A stretch of 64,000 nt of DNA. Origin: an uncultured Acetatifactor sp. Its GTDB lineage: Bacteria; Bacillota; Clostridia; Lachnospirales; Lachnospiraceae. Shown one piece after another: positions 6,765 through 15,943 of this stretch. The notes beneath the pieces were generated by a model. The model was given only the letters and a program-made list of their open reading frames with translations, made no database searches and was not told the DNA's origin. Both the position numbers and the translations under genes were made by a program. Every line of letters starts with the position of its first letter. Position 1 is the stretch's first letter. The stretch lies in assembly GCA_910589655.1 (NCBI GenBank), contig CAJUTJ010000145.1, forward strand, positions 1-64,000. Direction: 5' to 3'.

Positions 6765-8228
6765 TTACAGGCCTAATGCCCTCTTTATTTTTACAAAGGC
6801 TTCCGGCTCGGGTGCTATAAATTCCCGTCGGCTGAGGGAAGCGCCAACTCCCGATAATATTTCCGGAAAAAGGATGCGGTAAGCATGCAGCAGCTGATGG
6901 CTCAGATGATATTGCTGTCTTATTCTGCGGTTTATCTTTTCCTCACCGTATTTGAAGTCTCCCAATAAGGGATGTCCTAAACCGGCTAAATGGGCACGAA
7001 TCTGGTGTGTTTTTCCGGTAATCAATTCTACCTCCAGATATGTGTAACCGTGTTTACAGCCTAAGGGGACATACCCTGTCTCAATATAATCCTGACGGGA
7101 GAAGGGCATCTGCCTTAATGCACCGTCCTTTTCGGATTCATTGTTCTGTGCCGTAGTTTGGTTTTGTACCATGGCATGATTTTCGGCCGTAGCTTGATTT
7201 TGCTCCGGCGCATCCTGTCTGATCACGGTTTTCGGCAGCGTATATACTTGAACTTTGTTGCTTTTCTCATCCTTAGTCAGGTATCCTTGAATCCGGTCGG
7301 CTTCTCTCAGCTCGCCCAAACAGATGGTATGATAAAACTTCCCAAGATTCCGCTCTTTAATATATCGGTTCAGAAACTGTAATCCTGCCAACGACTTCCC
7401 GCATAGAACGATTCCGCTGGTGTTGCGGTCGAGCCGGTTGCATATAGAGGGACGGAATGTAATCAGTTCCTCCGCAAGAGAAGGGTTCTTCTCAAGCAGA
7501 TAACCGATCATCCATTCATTCAGGCTGCAGTCTGCCGGTTTTGCCTTCTGGGACAAGATTCCTGCAGGTTTACTCAAAAACAGGAAATGCTCGTCCTCAT
7601 AAATTACCTGAATTCCCTTTAACAATCTGTAAGCCTTTTCATATTCCGGAAGGGATGTCCGCTTTTTTCCGGTAAATTCCGTATTGACGGAGAGCCCTCT
7701 TCTTCCGGCTGCTTCCGTTTTTGCGGAGAGATTGTTTTTCCCGGCTGCTTCCGGTTCTGCGGAGAGTTTGTTTTTCCCGGCTGCTTCCGTTTTTGCGGAG
7801 AGATTGTTTTTCCCGGCTGCTTCCGGTTCTGCGGAGAGTTTGTTTTTCCCGGCTGCTTCCGGTTTTGCGGAGAGTTTGTTTTTCCCGGCTGCTTCCGGTT
7901 TTGCGGAGTGTCTGTTTTTCCCGGCTGCTTCCGGTTTAGTAGAGTGTCCCTCTTCTCCCGATAAGTTTGTCTTCGGGGAGTGTCCCGAAATTTCCGGCAA
8001 TACCGCTCTGCCCGTAAATTTCTCGAATGTTTCCTGAGAGAAGAAAAAGCTGACGGAATCCCCCTCCTTCAGCAGTTCGGAGCCTTCCGCTTTCCTGCCG
8101 TTTAATGTGATATTTTTCTTCCGCAGCATTTTATATAGAAAACCGGAACCTGCGTTGGGCAGAAATTTGTGTAGGAACTTGTCCAGACGCTGCCCCGCCT
8201 GATTACTTCCGATGGTTGTTGACTGCAT
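6765..8228 (-). CDS. RluA-family pseudouridine synthase with an internal repeat linker
   Basis: A 487-residue enzyme that isomerises uridine to pseudouridine in rRNA. An S4 RNA-binding domain lies at about 12-75 (QRLDKFLHKFLP), and the catalytic domain at about 200-480 carries RLDRNTSGIVLCGKS with the nucleophilic Asp near 260; GKTHQIRAHLAGLGHPLLGD follows. Between them, at residues about 91-175, is an insertion made of roughly seven 12-residue units such as EAAGKNKLSAKP, encoded by 36-bp DNA repeats; another insertion rich in Gln and Asn (ENHAMVQNQTTAQNN) sits in the catalytic domain. Typical relatives are near 300 residues. AGAGGAAGT supports the start. recU lies downstream. Confidence 0.9.
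   Translation of the reverse strand: MQSTTIGSNQAGQRLDKFLHKFLPNAGSGFLYKMLRKKNITLNGRKAEGSELLKEGDSVSFFFSQETFEKFTGRAVLPEISGHSPKTNLSGEEGHSTKPEAAGKNRHSAKPEAAGKNKLSAKPEAAGKNKLSAEPEAAGKNNLSAKTEAAGKNKLSAEPEAAGKNNLSAKTEAAGRRGLSVNTEFTGKKRTSLPEYEKAYRLLKGIQVIYEDEHFLFLSKPAGILSQKAKPADCSLNEWMIGYLLEKNPSLAEELITFRPSICNRLDRNTSGIVLCGKSLAGLQFLNRYIKERNLGKFYHTICLGELREADRIQGYLTKDEKSNKVQVYTLPKTVIRQDAPEQNQATAENHAMVQNQTTAQNNESEKDGALRQMPFSRQDYIETGYVPLGCKHGYTYLEVELITGKTHQIRAHLAGLGHPLLGDFKYGEEKINRRIRQQYHLSHQLLHAYRILFPEILSGVGASLSRREFIAPEPEAFVKIKRALGL
7705..7956. repeat. 36-bp in-frame tandem repeats inside the pseudouridine synthase gene
   Basis: Seven units of 36 bp start at 7705, 7741, 7777, 7813, 7849, 7885 and 7921; each begins CCGGCTGCTTCCG on the plus strand. 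The length is a multiple of three, so unit number can change without breaking the frame. They encode a basic, Ala/Lys-rich, probably disordered linker. Confidence 0.95.
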
Positions 8229-8293
8229 ACTTCCTCTTATTCTGCCGCTCTTCCGCCTGACTTTCTCCGCGCCTATGCCGACTGTTCAGCAGC

Positions 8294-8878
8294 TTATAGT
8301 ACAACACTTTTTAATGTGTTGATGACCGCTTCCGATCTGTCTTTATCCTCTTCTAAATCTTTCATCTGTTCCAAACGATCCGTATATTTTTTCAAGTCCG
8401 TAAATATTTTTACCGTAACGTCCTTCAGCCCGTCCATCTTTAGGATATTGTCAATATGCTTATGAAATTCCTTCTCTAAAAAATCCTGCCTTTCGGAATA
8501 TCCGCAGACGGTGTTTCCCCTTACCGCGATGTGACTGACCACATAATTCTTCTGATATGAGGTAAACACCATATCATAAAGACTCCGAAGCCCTTGAGAA
8601 TGCTTCTCAATTTCGGCTGCGGCTTTATCCCCGCAGCTTTTGAACCGCAGAAACATAATAACGCTTACCGCACTCTTGCTGGCCGGCAGGCAGCCGAGAA
8701 TGGCCACCACCGTCAGCAGATTCGTCTTCCTTCCTGTCTGGATATATCCGGCCGCAAACAACGAAACAGAGATTCCAAAATAAAGCAGCGTTCGGAAAAT
8801 CTCATATTTTTTCTGGGTGTCTATATAATTCTTTGTGCCTTTGTATTTTTCCGCGGAAAATGTTCTCATCAGCTGCAT
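8294..8878 (-). CDS. Hypothetical membrane protein
   Basis: About 194 residues, not recognised. Two hydrophobic segments lie at about 27-47 and 52-75 (from the ATG at 8878), followed by a cytoplasmic-looking charged domain with a helical C-terminus rich in Asp, Glu and Lys (LEQMKDLEEDKDRSEAVINT). The start at 8878 has AAAGGA eight bases upstream, within the end of the SDR gene, and begins just after its stop codon, so the two are probably co-transcribed. Confidence 0.7.
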   Translation of the reverse strand: MQLMRTFSAEKYKGTKNYIDTQKKYEIFRTLLYFGISVSLFAAGYIQTGRKTNLLTVVAILGCLPASKSAVSVIMFLRFKSCGDKAAAEIEKHSQGLRSLYDMVFTSYQKNYVVSHIAVRGNTVCGYSERQDFLEKEFHKHIDNILKMDGLKDVTVKIFTDLKKYTDRLEQMKDLEEDKDRSEAVINTLKSVVL

Positions 8879-8880
8879 TG

Positions 8881-9654
8881 TTAAAATCCTTTCTTTTTCA
8901 ACAGTCCCGTTGCTTTTAAAAGCAGTTCGTGGGGAACCGTCTTGGCAAGGCACTGAAAGTATTTAATGGGCAGACTGCACACCGACATAGACCTCTTATG
9001 GTAAGAATCCTTTAATGCCAGCGCAACCACCCTTTCCGGACTGACCATAGTATATTTTTTGATGGACAGAGTTGTTCCCGTCTTCTCGGCAATATCAAAA
9101 AAGGGCGTATCCACAGGGCCGGGGCATACACTGGTGACATAAATCCCGGCATCTCTCAATTCCTCTCCCAGAGCTCTGGAAAAGCTTAACACATATGCTT
9201 TCGTGGCGGCATAGACCGCAAAATCAGGCTGGGGCAGAAAAGCCGCGCTGGAGGCGATCTGTATCACTCTGCTGTTTCTACGCATAAAGGGAAGTATACG
9301 GTGAGTCAGCAGGGTCAAAGCTTCACAGTTTAAGCGGATCATATCCTGTGCCGTCATCCTCTCCTGTTCACTAAAAGGCCCCATAATCCCGAAACCGGCC
9401 GCATTGACCAGCACTCTGACGATGGCGTTTTTTTCGATCATCAGATCTTCAAGAGCTTCCTGTTTTTTTGCGTCCGTAATGTCCATGGAGATTATCCTTG
9501 TCTTATGCAGCATCACCTTTGCCACTTCTTCCAAGTGTTCCCTGCTTCTGGCAATGAGCCAAAACTCGTCAATAGTGTCAAAATAATTGTCCATTTGGAG
9601 AGCAAACTCCATGCCGATACCGGAGGATGCGCCTGTAATCATTACAACGTTCAT
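8881..9654 (-). CDS. Short-chain dehydrogenase/reductase
   Basis: About 257 residues, a classical SDR with an NAD(P)-binding Rossmann fold. TGASSGIG (residues about 7-14) is the cofactor loop, NAAGFG follows at the end of beta-4, IASSAAF holds the catalytic Ser, and YAATKAY gives the Tyr and Lys of the active site; CPGPVDTPFF follows. The substrate cannot be inferred. The C-terminal extension ends with basic and hydrophobic residues (LLKATGLLKKKGF). The ATG at 9654 has AAAGGAG upstream and removes a 10-residue extension. It is followed directly by the hypothetical membrane protein gene. Confidence 0.9.
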   Translation of the reverse strand: MNVVMITGASSGIGMEFALQMDNYFDTIDEFWLIARSREHLEEVAKVMLHKTRIISMDITDAKKQEALEDLMIEKNAIVRVLVNAAGFGIMGPFSEQERMTAQDMIRLNCEALTLLTHRILPFMRRNSRVIQIASSAAFLPQPDFAVYAATKAYVLSFSRALGEELRDAGIYVTSVCPGPVDTPFFDIAEKTGTTLSIKKYTMVSPERVVALALKDSYHKRSMSVCSLPIKYFQCLAKTVPHELLLKATGLLKKKGF

Positions 9655-9766
9655 ATCAATTCCTGCTCCTTTCTTGATTCCCACACTGCGGATAAAATCG
9701 TTCTTTCCGTAAAAGGTATCCTTTCTTTGCCGCTCTTTTCATTCCCCAGACAGGACAGGGAAGGCT

Positions 9767-11785
9767 CTATTTTGCCTTTTTCTTGTGTATATTTCGTATC
9801 GTTTTCTTTTTTTGCGGAGTTCCCTGCCGGGAAACGCTTTTCGATTGGGGATTCTTGTTTTTCTTTCCATTCGTTTCCTGCCGGAAATGTTTTTCCCCTT
9901 TTTCAAAATGATCCCGGTTTTTCCCTTTGTCCGTATCTTTGCCGAACCTTTCCCCCGGCCTATTTTGTACCGTCTTCCGGGGACGGATAAGGCATTTTTT
10001 GTCAAATCCGATCAAATCCGTTCTGCCGGCTTTGGTCAAAGCCTCATGAACAAGCTCATAATTCTTCGGATTGCGGTATTGTATCAATGCTCTCTGCATG
10101 GCCTTTTCATGGGGATTTCTGCACACGTACACCGGCTTCATGTCCCTCGGATCCAGCCCCGTATAGTACATCACCGTGGATAAAGTGGAGGGGGTCGGAT
10201 AAAAATCCTGAACCTGCTCCGGCATATATCCCAAATCCCTTAAATATTCTGCCAGCTCTATGGCTTCCTTTAAAGTAGATCCGGGATGGGAGGACATCAG
10301 GTACGGCACCAGAAATTGATTTTTTCCCATTTGGGCGTTGAGCTTTTTGTATTTTGCCGTAAAGCGTTCGTAGACCGCATTTTCCGGCTTACCCATTCTG
10401 CAGAGCACCGCATCGGAAATATGCTCCGGAGCCACCTTCAGCTGCCCGCTGATATGATGTTCCACCAGTTCTCTGAAAAAAGTGTCGTCTTTATCCGCCA
10501 GCATATAATCAAAACGGATGCCGGAACGCACAAACACTTTTTTCACTCCCGGAAGCGTTCTTAGCTTTCTTAAAAGTTCCAGATAATCGCTATGATCCAC
10601 ATGGAGATTTTTACAGGGTGACGGAAACAGGCATTGCCTGTTTTTACAGACGCCGTGGGTCATCTGCTTTTGGCAGGAAGGATGCCTGAAATTCGCCGTG
10701 GGTCCTCCTACGTCATGGATATAGCCTTTAAAATCCGGATCCTTTGTCAGTAATTCCGCCTCCCGGAGAATGGATTCATGGCTTCTGGTCTGAACCGTTC
10801 TTCCCTGATGAAAGGTCAGTGCACAAAAGCTGCATCCTCCGAAGCATCCCCGGTTGCTGATCAGAGAAAACCGAATCTCCGCAATGGCGGGAACTCCTCC
10901 CTTTTCCTCATAGGAGGGATGATAGGTCCGCATATAAGGAAGAGCATAGACCTCATCCATCTCTTCCGCAGTGAGAGGCGGCTGGGGCGGGTTCTGAACC
11001 ACATATATCCCATTGGGATATCCTTCCACCAGAGTCTTACCGTTGCAGAAATCCGTATTCTCATTTTGGATGGCAAAGCTTTTGGCATATAAGGACTTAT
11101 CCACTTTCATATCCTCGTAGGAGGGCAGTTCGATTGCATCATAAACTCCCGAAAGATCCTTGGTGCGGTAGACCGTGCCGGAAATAAAAGTGATATCGGA
11201 CACGGCGATTCCTCCTGCAAGGGCGTCCGCAATCTCCACGATGGATTTCTCACCCATTCCGTATGAGATGAGATCCGCCTGACTGTCCAGAAGCACGGAA
11301 CGTTTAAAGCTGTCCGTCCAGTAGTCATAATGCGCCATGCGCCTGAGACTTGCTTCTATTCCGCCCACGATAACGGGAACATCCTTGTAAGTTCTGCGTA
11401 TCAGGTTTCCGTAGACCGCCGTGGCATGATCCGGGCGTTTTCCCGTCTCTCCGCCGGGAGTGTACGCGTCGGCGCAACGCCTTTTCTTTGACACGGAATA
11501 ATGGTTCACACAGCTGTCCATATTTCCCGCGGAAACGAGAAAGCCCAGCCGGGGACGCCCCAGCAGAGTAATACTGTCATCCCTCTTCCAGTCCGGCTGT
11601 GAAATAATTCCTACCGTGTAGCCGTGAGCCTGTAAGGTTCTGCTGATAATGGCATGTCCGAAGGAAGGATGATCCACATAGGCATCCCCGATAACATAGA
11701 CAAAATCCAGCTGTTCGATTCCCTGCTCCTTCATATCCTCAGGCGTAACAGGTAAAAATCCTTTACTATTTTTCAAAAAATCCAT
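9767..11785 (-). CDS. YgiQ family radical SAM protein
   Basis: A 672-residue member of the YgiQ family (UPF0313), radical SAM proteins of undetermined reaction. The N-terminal domain contains FVYVIGDAYVDHPSFGHAII and VPVIVGGIEASLRRMAHYDY. The CX3CX2C cluster motif is in RGCFGGCSFCALTFHQGR near residue 310, and a second Cys-rich patch (CQKQMTHGVCKNRQCLFPSPC) follows at about 370-390. The final 80 residues are a very basic, low-complexity tail (KKNKNPQSKS, QKKKTIRNIHKKKAK), longer than I would expect and possibly RNA-binding. GAGGATTATT precedes the start, which overlaps the end of the upstream HAD gene by 20 nt, indicating translational coupling. Confidence 0.92.
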   Translation of the reverse strand: MDFLKNSKGFLPVTPEDMKEQGIEQLDFVYVIGDAYVDHPSFGHAIISRTLQAHGYTVGIISQPDWKRDDSITLLGRPRLGFLVSAGNMDSCVNHYSVSKKRRCADAYTPGGETGKRPDHATAVYGNLIRRTYKDVPVIVGGIEASLRRMAHYDYWTDSFKRSVLLDSQADLISYGMGEKSIVEIADALAGGIAVSDITFISGTVYRTKDLSGVYDAIELPSYEDMKVDKSLYAKSFAIQNENTDFCNGKTLVEGYPNGIYVVQNPPQPPLTAEEMDEVYALPYMRTYHPSYEEKGGVPAIAEIRFSLISNRGCFGGCSFCALTFHQGRTVQTRSHESILREAELLTKDPDFKGYIHDVGGPTANFRHPSCQKQMTHGVCKNRQCLFPSPCKNLHVDHSDYLELLRKLRTLPGVKKVFVRSGIRFDYMLADKDDTFFRELVEHHISGQLKVAPEHISDAVLCRMGKPENAVYERFTAKYKKLNAQMGKNQFLVPYLMSSHPGSTLKEAIELAEYLRDLGYMPEQVQDFYPTPSTLSTVMYYTGLDPRDMKPVYVCRNPHEKAMQRALIQYRNPKNYELVHEALTKAGRTDLIGFDKKCLIRPRKTVQNRPGERFGKDTDKGKNRDHFEKGEKHFRQETNGKKNKNPQSKSVSRQGTPQKKKTIRNIHKKKAK

Positions 11786-12428
11786 AATAATCCTCTATAT
11801 AATAATCTGCCAGTGTCTTCTTCGCCTCCCTGTCGGGGGCGGAGTATTCGTCCTCCACGGCACAGACCTTCATTCCGGCGCTTTTTCCGGCTCGGATGCC
11901 GGGTAAAATATCCTCAAACACCAGACACCGATCACAGGAAGCTTGAAGCCCCTCCGCTGCCGCAAAATAAATATCCGGCGAAGGCTTGCCCCGTTCCACA
12001 TCACATCCGGTCACAATACAAGTGAAATAATTTCTTAGACTATGTACCGCGGCAATATTTTCCACCAGCTCTCTGGAATTACTGGTGGCTATGCCGAGCT
12101 TGATCCCTCTCTCCTTGCAGCCCGCCAGAAATTCCGGAATACCGGGTTTTAAAGGCACCTCATGCATATATTTATCCCATGCCATTTCGTTCCAAGTCTT
12201 CTTGATCTCCTCCAGGGAATCGGGTATGGAAAAAGTTTCTTTAAAGAAAACGGCTGTCTCATGAAAGCTCATCCCCTCAATTTTCGACTGCAGTCCGGAC
12301 GGAAGTCCGATGCCGTATCTGCCCAAATATTCTATGTCAATCTCCTGCCAAATCCACATGGAATCCACCAGAGAACCGTCCAGATCAAAGATAACGGCGT
12401 CTATATCCTTCAGCATATCAGCTTTCAT
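11766..12428 (-). CDS. HAD-superfamily phosphatase, beta-phosphoglucomutase-like
   Basis: A 220-residue haloacid dehalogenase-like hydrolase. Motif I is DLDGSLVDS (nucleophilic Asp near 14), motif II IATSNSRE, motif III lies around GKPSPDIYFAAAEG, and motif IV VFEDILPGIRAGKSAGM. A small helical cap sits between motifs I and II, as in the beta-phosphoglucomutase subgroup. The substrate is unknown, probably a small phosphorylated metabolite. It overlaps rsuA upstream by 11 nt and the YgiQ gene downstream by 20 nt, so the three form one tightly packed transcription unit. Confidence 0.9.
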   Translation of the reverse strand: MKADMLKDIDAVIFDLDGSLVDSMWIWQEIDIEYLGRYGIGLPSGLQSKIEGMSFHETAVFFKETFSIPDSLEEIKKTWNEMAWDKYMHEVPLKPGIPEFLAGCKERGIKLGIATSNSRELVENIAAVHSLRNYFTCIVTGCDVERGKPSPDIYFAAAEGLQASCDRCLVFEDILPGIRAGKSAGMKVCAVEDEYSAPDREAKKTLADYYIEDYYGFFEK

Positions 12429-13116
12429 GTAACTCTTTCTCCTCCTGTGTGGTCAATGGCCGGTAAGCTCCCGGCGCCAGTTCTTCATCTAAAATGATTT
12501 TACCGAAGCGGATTCTTTTTAATGCGGTTACTTGATTGTCCACCGCCTGCAGCATCCGCTTCACTTGATGATATTTTCCCTCTTGTATGGTTAAATGTAT
12601 CATGCGTTCCGACTGCACGGCAACCTTTGCGGGTAGAGTCATCCTGTCTTCCCCGATATCTACGCCTTGTTCCAGTCGACGGATATCCTCTTCCGACAAA
12701 CTATGGGATATTGTCACCAGATAAGTCTTATCCACATGCTTTTTGGGTGAGAGAAGCCGATGTGCCAATTTCCCGTCGTTAGTCAGTAAAAGAAGCCCCT
12801 CCGTGTCTTTGTCCAGCCTGCCTACGGGGAACAAATCTTTTCTTCCCTCCGCCGCCAGAAGCTCCGTCACCGTACCTGCCGTATTGTCCTGCGTAGCGGA
12901 GACTACACCCTGTGGCTTATTCAGCATATAATACACATATTTTTGGTAGGTAAGCGTTTTTCCCTGAAAAGCAATTTGATCCGTTTGCTCTTCTATCCTA
13001 TAATCCGCCAGCCGGATTGTCCTGCCGTTGATGGATACAAGCCCCTTCTTTATAAACTCTTTGACCTGACTCCTCGTTCCTATATTTAATTCACATAAAT
13101 ATCTGTCAAGACGCAT
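12418..13116 (-). CDS. rsuA: 16S rRNA pseudouridine synthase, RsuA type
   Basis: A 232-residue enzyme of the RsuA/RluB/RluE/RluF family, likely making pseudouridine in the small-subunit rRNA. An N-terminal S4 domain (MRLDRYLCELNIGTRSQVKEF) precedes the catalytic domain, where GRLDKDTEGLLLLTNDG (near 97-113) contains the catalytic Asp, and KTYLV and EGKYHQVKRML complete the family signature. The assignment to RsuA rather than RluB rests on overall similarity and compact size. GAGGTTTT precedes the ATG. It leads the operon with the HAD and YgiQ genes. Confidence 0.87.
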   Translation of the reverse strand: MRLDRYLCELNIGTRSQVKEFIKKGLVSINGRTIRLADYRIEEQTDQIAFQGKTLTYQKYVYYMLNKPQGVVSATQDNTAGTVTELLAAEGRKDLFPVGRLDKDTEGLLLLTNDGKLAHRLLSPKKHVDKTYLVTISHSLSEEDIRRLEQGVDIGEDRMTLPAKVAVQSERMIHLTIQEGKYHQVKRMLQAVDNQVTALKRIRFGKIILDEELAPGAYRPLTTQEEKELHES

Positions 13117-13164
13117 AAAACCTCACAAAATAAACATATACAAATATTATACCATAAGCGCAGG

Positions 13165-13197
13165 AAATCAAGCGGCTGCGAAGCAGACATTTGATTT
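13165..13197. repeat. Small palindromic element, family AAATCAAGC, copy 1
   Basis: AAATCAAGC, a 15-base centre (GGCTGCGAAGCAGAC) and ATTTGATTT. It shares flanks and size with copies at 13301-13333 and 22244-22276. An outer imperfect pairing (ACCATAAGC with GCTATGG) extends the palindrome. It lies in the divergent gap between rsuA and the ylbJ-like gene. Confidence 0.7.
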
Positions 13198-13298
13198 ACA
13201 AGCTATGGGCTGCCGGTATAATGCATCGCGCAGCGATGACAAGACAGCGTGAGCTGGCTTGCACTCTGCATCAGCAGAATTATTATCCCATGTCGGCA

Positions 13299-13336
13299 GG
13301 AAATCAAGCGCGAATGCAATGAGCATTTGATTTCAC
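13299..13336. repeat. Small palindromic element, family AAATCAAGC, copy 2
   Basis: GGAAATCAAGC, the centre GCGAATGCAATGAGC, and ATTTGATTTC. It is nearly identical to the copy at 22231-22290 and lies 100 bp from copy 1 in the same gap. A separate hairpin, CATCGC/GCGATG, lies near 13223 between them. Confidence 0.7.
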
Positions 13337-13374
13337 TTCACCGCGGCCGGTACCGGAAAAGGAGGTTAATCGGG

Positions 13375-14448
13375 ATGAAAGCATCTAACGCAATACAGCA
13401 TGGGGCGAAACCCCACGGAATGAACGCATCCGGTACAAAGCTGTCCGGAGTCAGGCTGTTAGGCACCATTCTGTTTTTACTGTTTACAGCCTGTATTCTG
13501 ACACACTCGGAACTCAGCTTATATTATGCTGCCTTGGGATTAATGCTTTGGTTTGAAAAAATGATACCGTCCCTGCTCCCCTTTATGATTTTGTCAGGTA
13601 TCGTCATCCGCTTAGGGTTGACTCAGACAATCGCCTCTTTTGTCTATCCCTTGATCCGCCCGCTCTACCGTGTCCGCAAAGATGTCTGTTACTGTATGAT
13701 GCTGGGATTTCTGTGCGGGTTCCCTATGGGGGCAAGAGTGGCGGCGGATCTTTATGCCAGAGGGCAGCTCACAAAAGAGGAGGGGGAATATCTGCTGGCT
13801 TTCTGCAACAACATCGGTCCTGTCTACTATTGCAGCTTTGTGCTTCCTCTTCTGCACAGGGAACTGATTGTGCCCTATCTCTTCGGCATGTACGGGATTC
13901 CCGCTCTCTATGGAATCTTCCTGCGGTATACCCGCTACCGGACTCTGGATCGGCTGTTTTACACAAGAACTGTCTCCGGTGAGCTGAGCATTTGCACGGC
14001 TCCGCAATCCGGTAAAATAAAACACGGGGTTATCCGCTCGAAAAACCATAAGAACGGTTTTCTGCATAAAGGCGAACGGCTGCTGGCCGAGACGGATCAA
14101 TCCATCAGCGCCTCCATCCGCAGCATTTTAACGCTGGGAGGATATATGATCTTGTTTAACCTGTTGAACCTGATACCCCACGTATTGTACGGCAGGAATT
14201 TCCCGCTGCTTTCTCCTCTTCTCGAAATTACGGGAGGCTTAAGCCTGCTTCAGGCTCAGGCGCCTCTCTACAGCCTTCTGGTGCTGTCTTTTGGAGGGTT
14301 CTCCTGCATTGCCCAGACCTACAGCTGTGTAAAGGACACGGAACTTTCCATTGTAGATTATACAATACATAAAGTCATTCTTACATTGCTTAACGCTTTA
14401 TTTTATTTCACTTGGTTTTTGCTGTTGCCAAACTCATTCTTGCACTGA
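13375..14448 (+). CDS. YlbJ-like sporulation membrane protein (nucleoside-recognition/gate domain)
   Basis: About 357 residues and 7-8 predicted membrane segments, resembling YlbJ, a membrane protein needed for spore formation in Bacillus. Conserved stretches include MIPSLLPFMILSGIVIRLG, CGFPMGARVAADLYARGQLT and AFCNNIGPVYYCSFVLP. It may move ions or small solutes between forespore and mother cell, though the substrate is unknown. AAGGAGG nine bases before the ATG at 13375 fixes the start; an upstream open extension is not translated on this view. It is one of the few plus-strand genes, and its last 46 nt overlap the end of the convergent amidase gene. Confidence 0.85.
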   Translation: MKASNAIQHGAKPHGMNASGTKLSGVRLLGTILFLLFTACILTHSELSLYYAALGLMLWFEKMIPSLLPFMILSGIVIRLGLTQTIASFVYPLIRPLYRVRKDVCYCMMLGFLCGFPMGARVAADLYARGQLTKEEGEYLLAFCNNIGPVYYCSFVLPLLHRELIVPYLFGMYGIPALYGIFLRYTRYRTLDRLFYTRTVSGELSICTAPQSGKIKHGVIRSKNHKNGFLHKGERLLAETDQSISASIRSILTLGGYMILFNLLNLIPHVLYGRNFPLLSPLLEITGGLSLLQAQAPLYSLLVLSFGGFSCIAQTYSCVKDTELSIVDYTIHKVILTLLNALFYFTWFLLLPNSFLH

Positions 14449-15776
14449 CGGCGGCGCTTTTTATGCTTGCGGTAGGAAAACAATTGGGATACAAAAACGA
14501 TGACAAACAAAACGGCAACAAACACCAGACACAGCTTTAAGAAACTTAAGAAGCTGACCTCCTGTTCTTCTGCGTTTTCCGACATGGCAGGACGAAATGT
14601 AGTAGTACCGGGCAGCTCTTTTGTCTCGGAGGACGCCGGCGGCTCCTTTGAGAAATCTGCCGCATCCTGTCCGCCCTGTGATGCGTTTTCCTTTTCGTCG
14701 GTTACGACCTTGGGCCTTGTCAGCAGATTGCTTTCCGTATAAAGGTCGTAGGAATTATAAGCACGCAGGATAATCTCCGCCGTCACATTTGCGGGAACCT
14801 TTAAATCCAACGTAAAGGTATCCGTATAAGTGCCTGCCAGTGCGTCACAACCGGGCCAAGTCTCCCTTTCGCTAAATACTTTTCCGCCGTCCAAACTATA
14901 ACTGTAATACATTAACGGCGAATCGTAATCTGCCGCAGTGACTTCAAGGGTGACTGTTTCCGCTTCGTAATCTTCCTGTTTTAACGAAATCTGACAGACA
15001 TCCGGTTCCGTGTCGTCATTCTTTGTGATACTGTTCAGGGAGGTTGCACTGGCTTCTGTCAAAGAATATCCGGAATAGTCCACATTCAGTTCACTGCTGC
15101 TCAGTCCGAAATATTTTGCAACCGTCGTAGCATCCGCAATACCGAAAGCCTTTAAATCTTCATCCGTGTCACAAAAGTCCGTATCGTTTATATTGTCCAC
15201 ATGACAGTGTTCGATAATCAGCGCAGGCAGATTCAATGCCACGGATTCTCTGATAATGCCGTAATAATCGCCCTCATCCCCCAGTCTGGTCTTTACCCCC
15301 CGGACCAATAAGCCCATCTCTCTTGCTTCGCTGAGGAATTCATGACCGAACTGCAGGCCGTATCCATTGTAGGGAGCGACGGAAGATACCCACACTTCGG
15401 AACCGTAAAGCTCATGGTTGGCAGATGCGTTATAATGAATACTGAACATAAAATCGGCATCCACGCTTACGGCGAATTCCGCCCGCTCTTTTAAAGATAG
15501 TTTTACATCTTCCGTTCTGGTCAAATAGACTTCCACATTATCGTAACGCTGCAGCTCTTCATACATTGCCAGTGCCGTGGTCATGGTCATAAACTTTTCT
15601 TCGTGATTGTTTTCAATGGTACCGCGGTTATCCCCTCCGTGTCCCGGGTCAATGACAATCACAAGCTTGTCTCCCGTGTCCTGAAGTCTGGAAGCCGCCT
15701 CGGCCTTCACCGCAGGCAGCCACAATAAAACGGCCGCCGCCAATACCGCAAAACGGTAAACACATTTTTTTATCAT
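14403..15776 (-). CDS. N-acetylmuramoyl-L-alanine amidase (Amidase_3), membrane-anchored
   Basis: A 457-residue cell-wall hydrolase that cuts the amide bond between muramic acid and the stem peptide. A signal peptide (residues 1-28, ending VKAEAAS) leads to the Amidase_3 domain: VIDPGHGGDNRG (first zinc His near 46), Glu in NNHEEKF, FSIHYNASAN (His), and the catalytic Glu in LIIEHCHVDN. A beta-rich middle region of about 110 residues and a Ser/Glu-rich spacer follow, then a C-terminal membrane segment (about 415-437) and a KHKKRRR tail. The C-terminal anchor suggests it stays on the cell surface. It overlaps the convergent ylbJ-like gene by 46 nt. Confidence 0.9.
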   Translation of the reverse strand: MIKKCVYRFAVLAAAVLLWLPAVKAEAASRLQDTGDKLVIVIDPGHGGDNRGTIENNHEEKFMTMTTALAMYEELQRYDNVEVYLTRTEDVKLSLKERAEFAVSVDADFMFSIHYNASANHELYGSEVWVSSVAPYNGYGLQFGHEFLSEAREMGLLVRGVKTRLGDEGDYYGIIRESVALNLPALIIEHCHVDNINDTDFCDTDEDLKAFGIADATTVAKYFGLSSSELNVDYSGYSLTEASATSLNSITKNDDTEPDVCQISLKQEDYEAETVTLEVTAADYDSPLMYYSYSLDGGKVFSERETWPGCDALAGTYTDTFTLDLKVPANVTAEIILRAYNSYDLYTESNLLTRPKVVTDEKENASQGGQDAADFSKEPPASSETKELPGTTTFRPAMSENAEEQEVSFLSFLKLCLVFVAVLFVIVFVSQLFSYRKHKKRRRQCKNEFGNSKNQVK

Positions 15777-15879
15777 AATATTGATTCCAGTTCCGTCCCT
15801 TCTCTTCAGCCTGAAAATTTCTCCCTTTTCAAAAAGTGCAGGTTACACCATTTCGAGAGGCTTGAAAATATTTGTACTT

Positions 15880-15925
15880 TGTAAGAAGTAAGAAAGAACC
15901 AGTCTCCTTACGAAAACCGGTTCTT
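15880..15925 (-). terminator. Probable terminator after the coiled-coil gene
   Basis: On the minus strand, AAGAACCGGT and ACTGGTTCTT form a 10-bp stem with one G-U pair and a 12-base loop, followed by the T-rich TCTTACTTCTT. It lies about 20 bp past the stop at 15944. Confidence 0.7.
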
Positions 15926-15943
15926 CACTTTCTTTTCCTGAAT

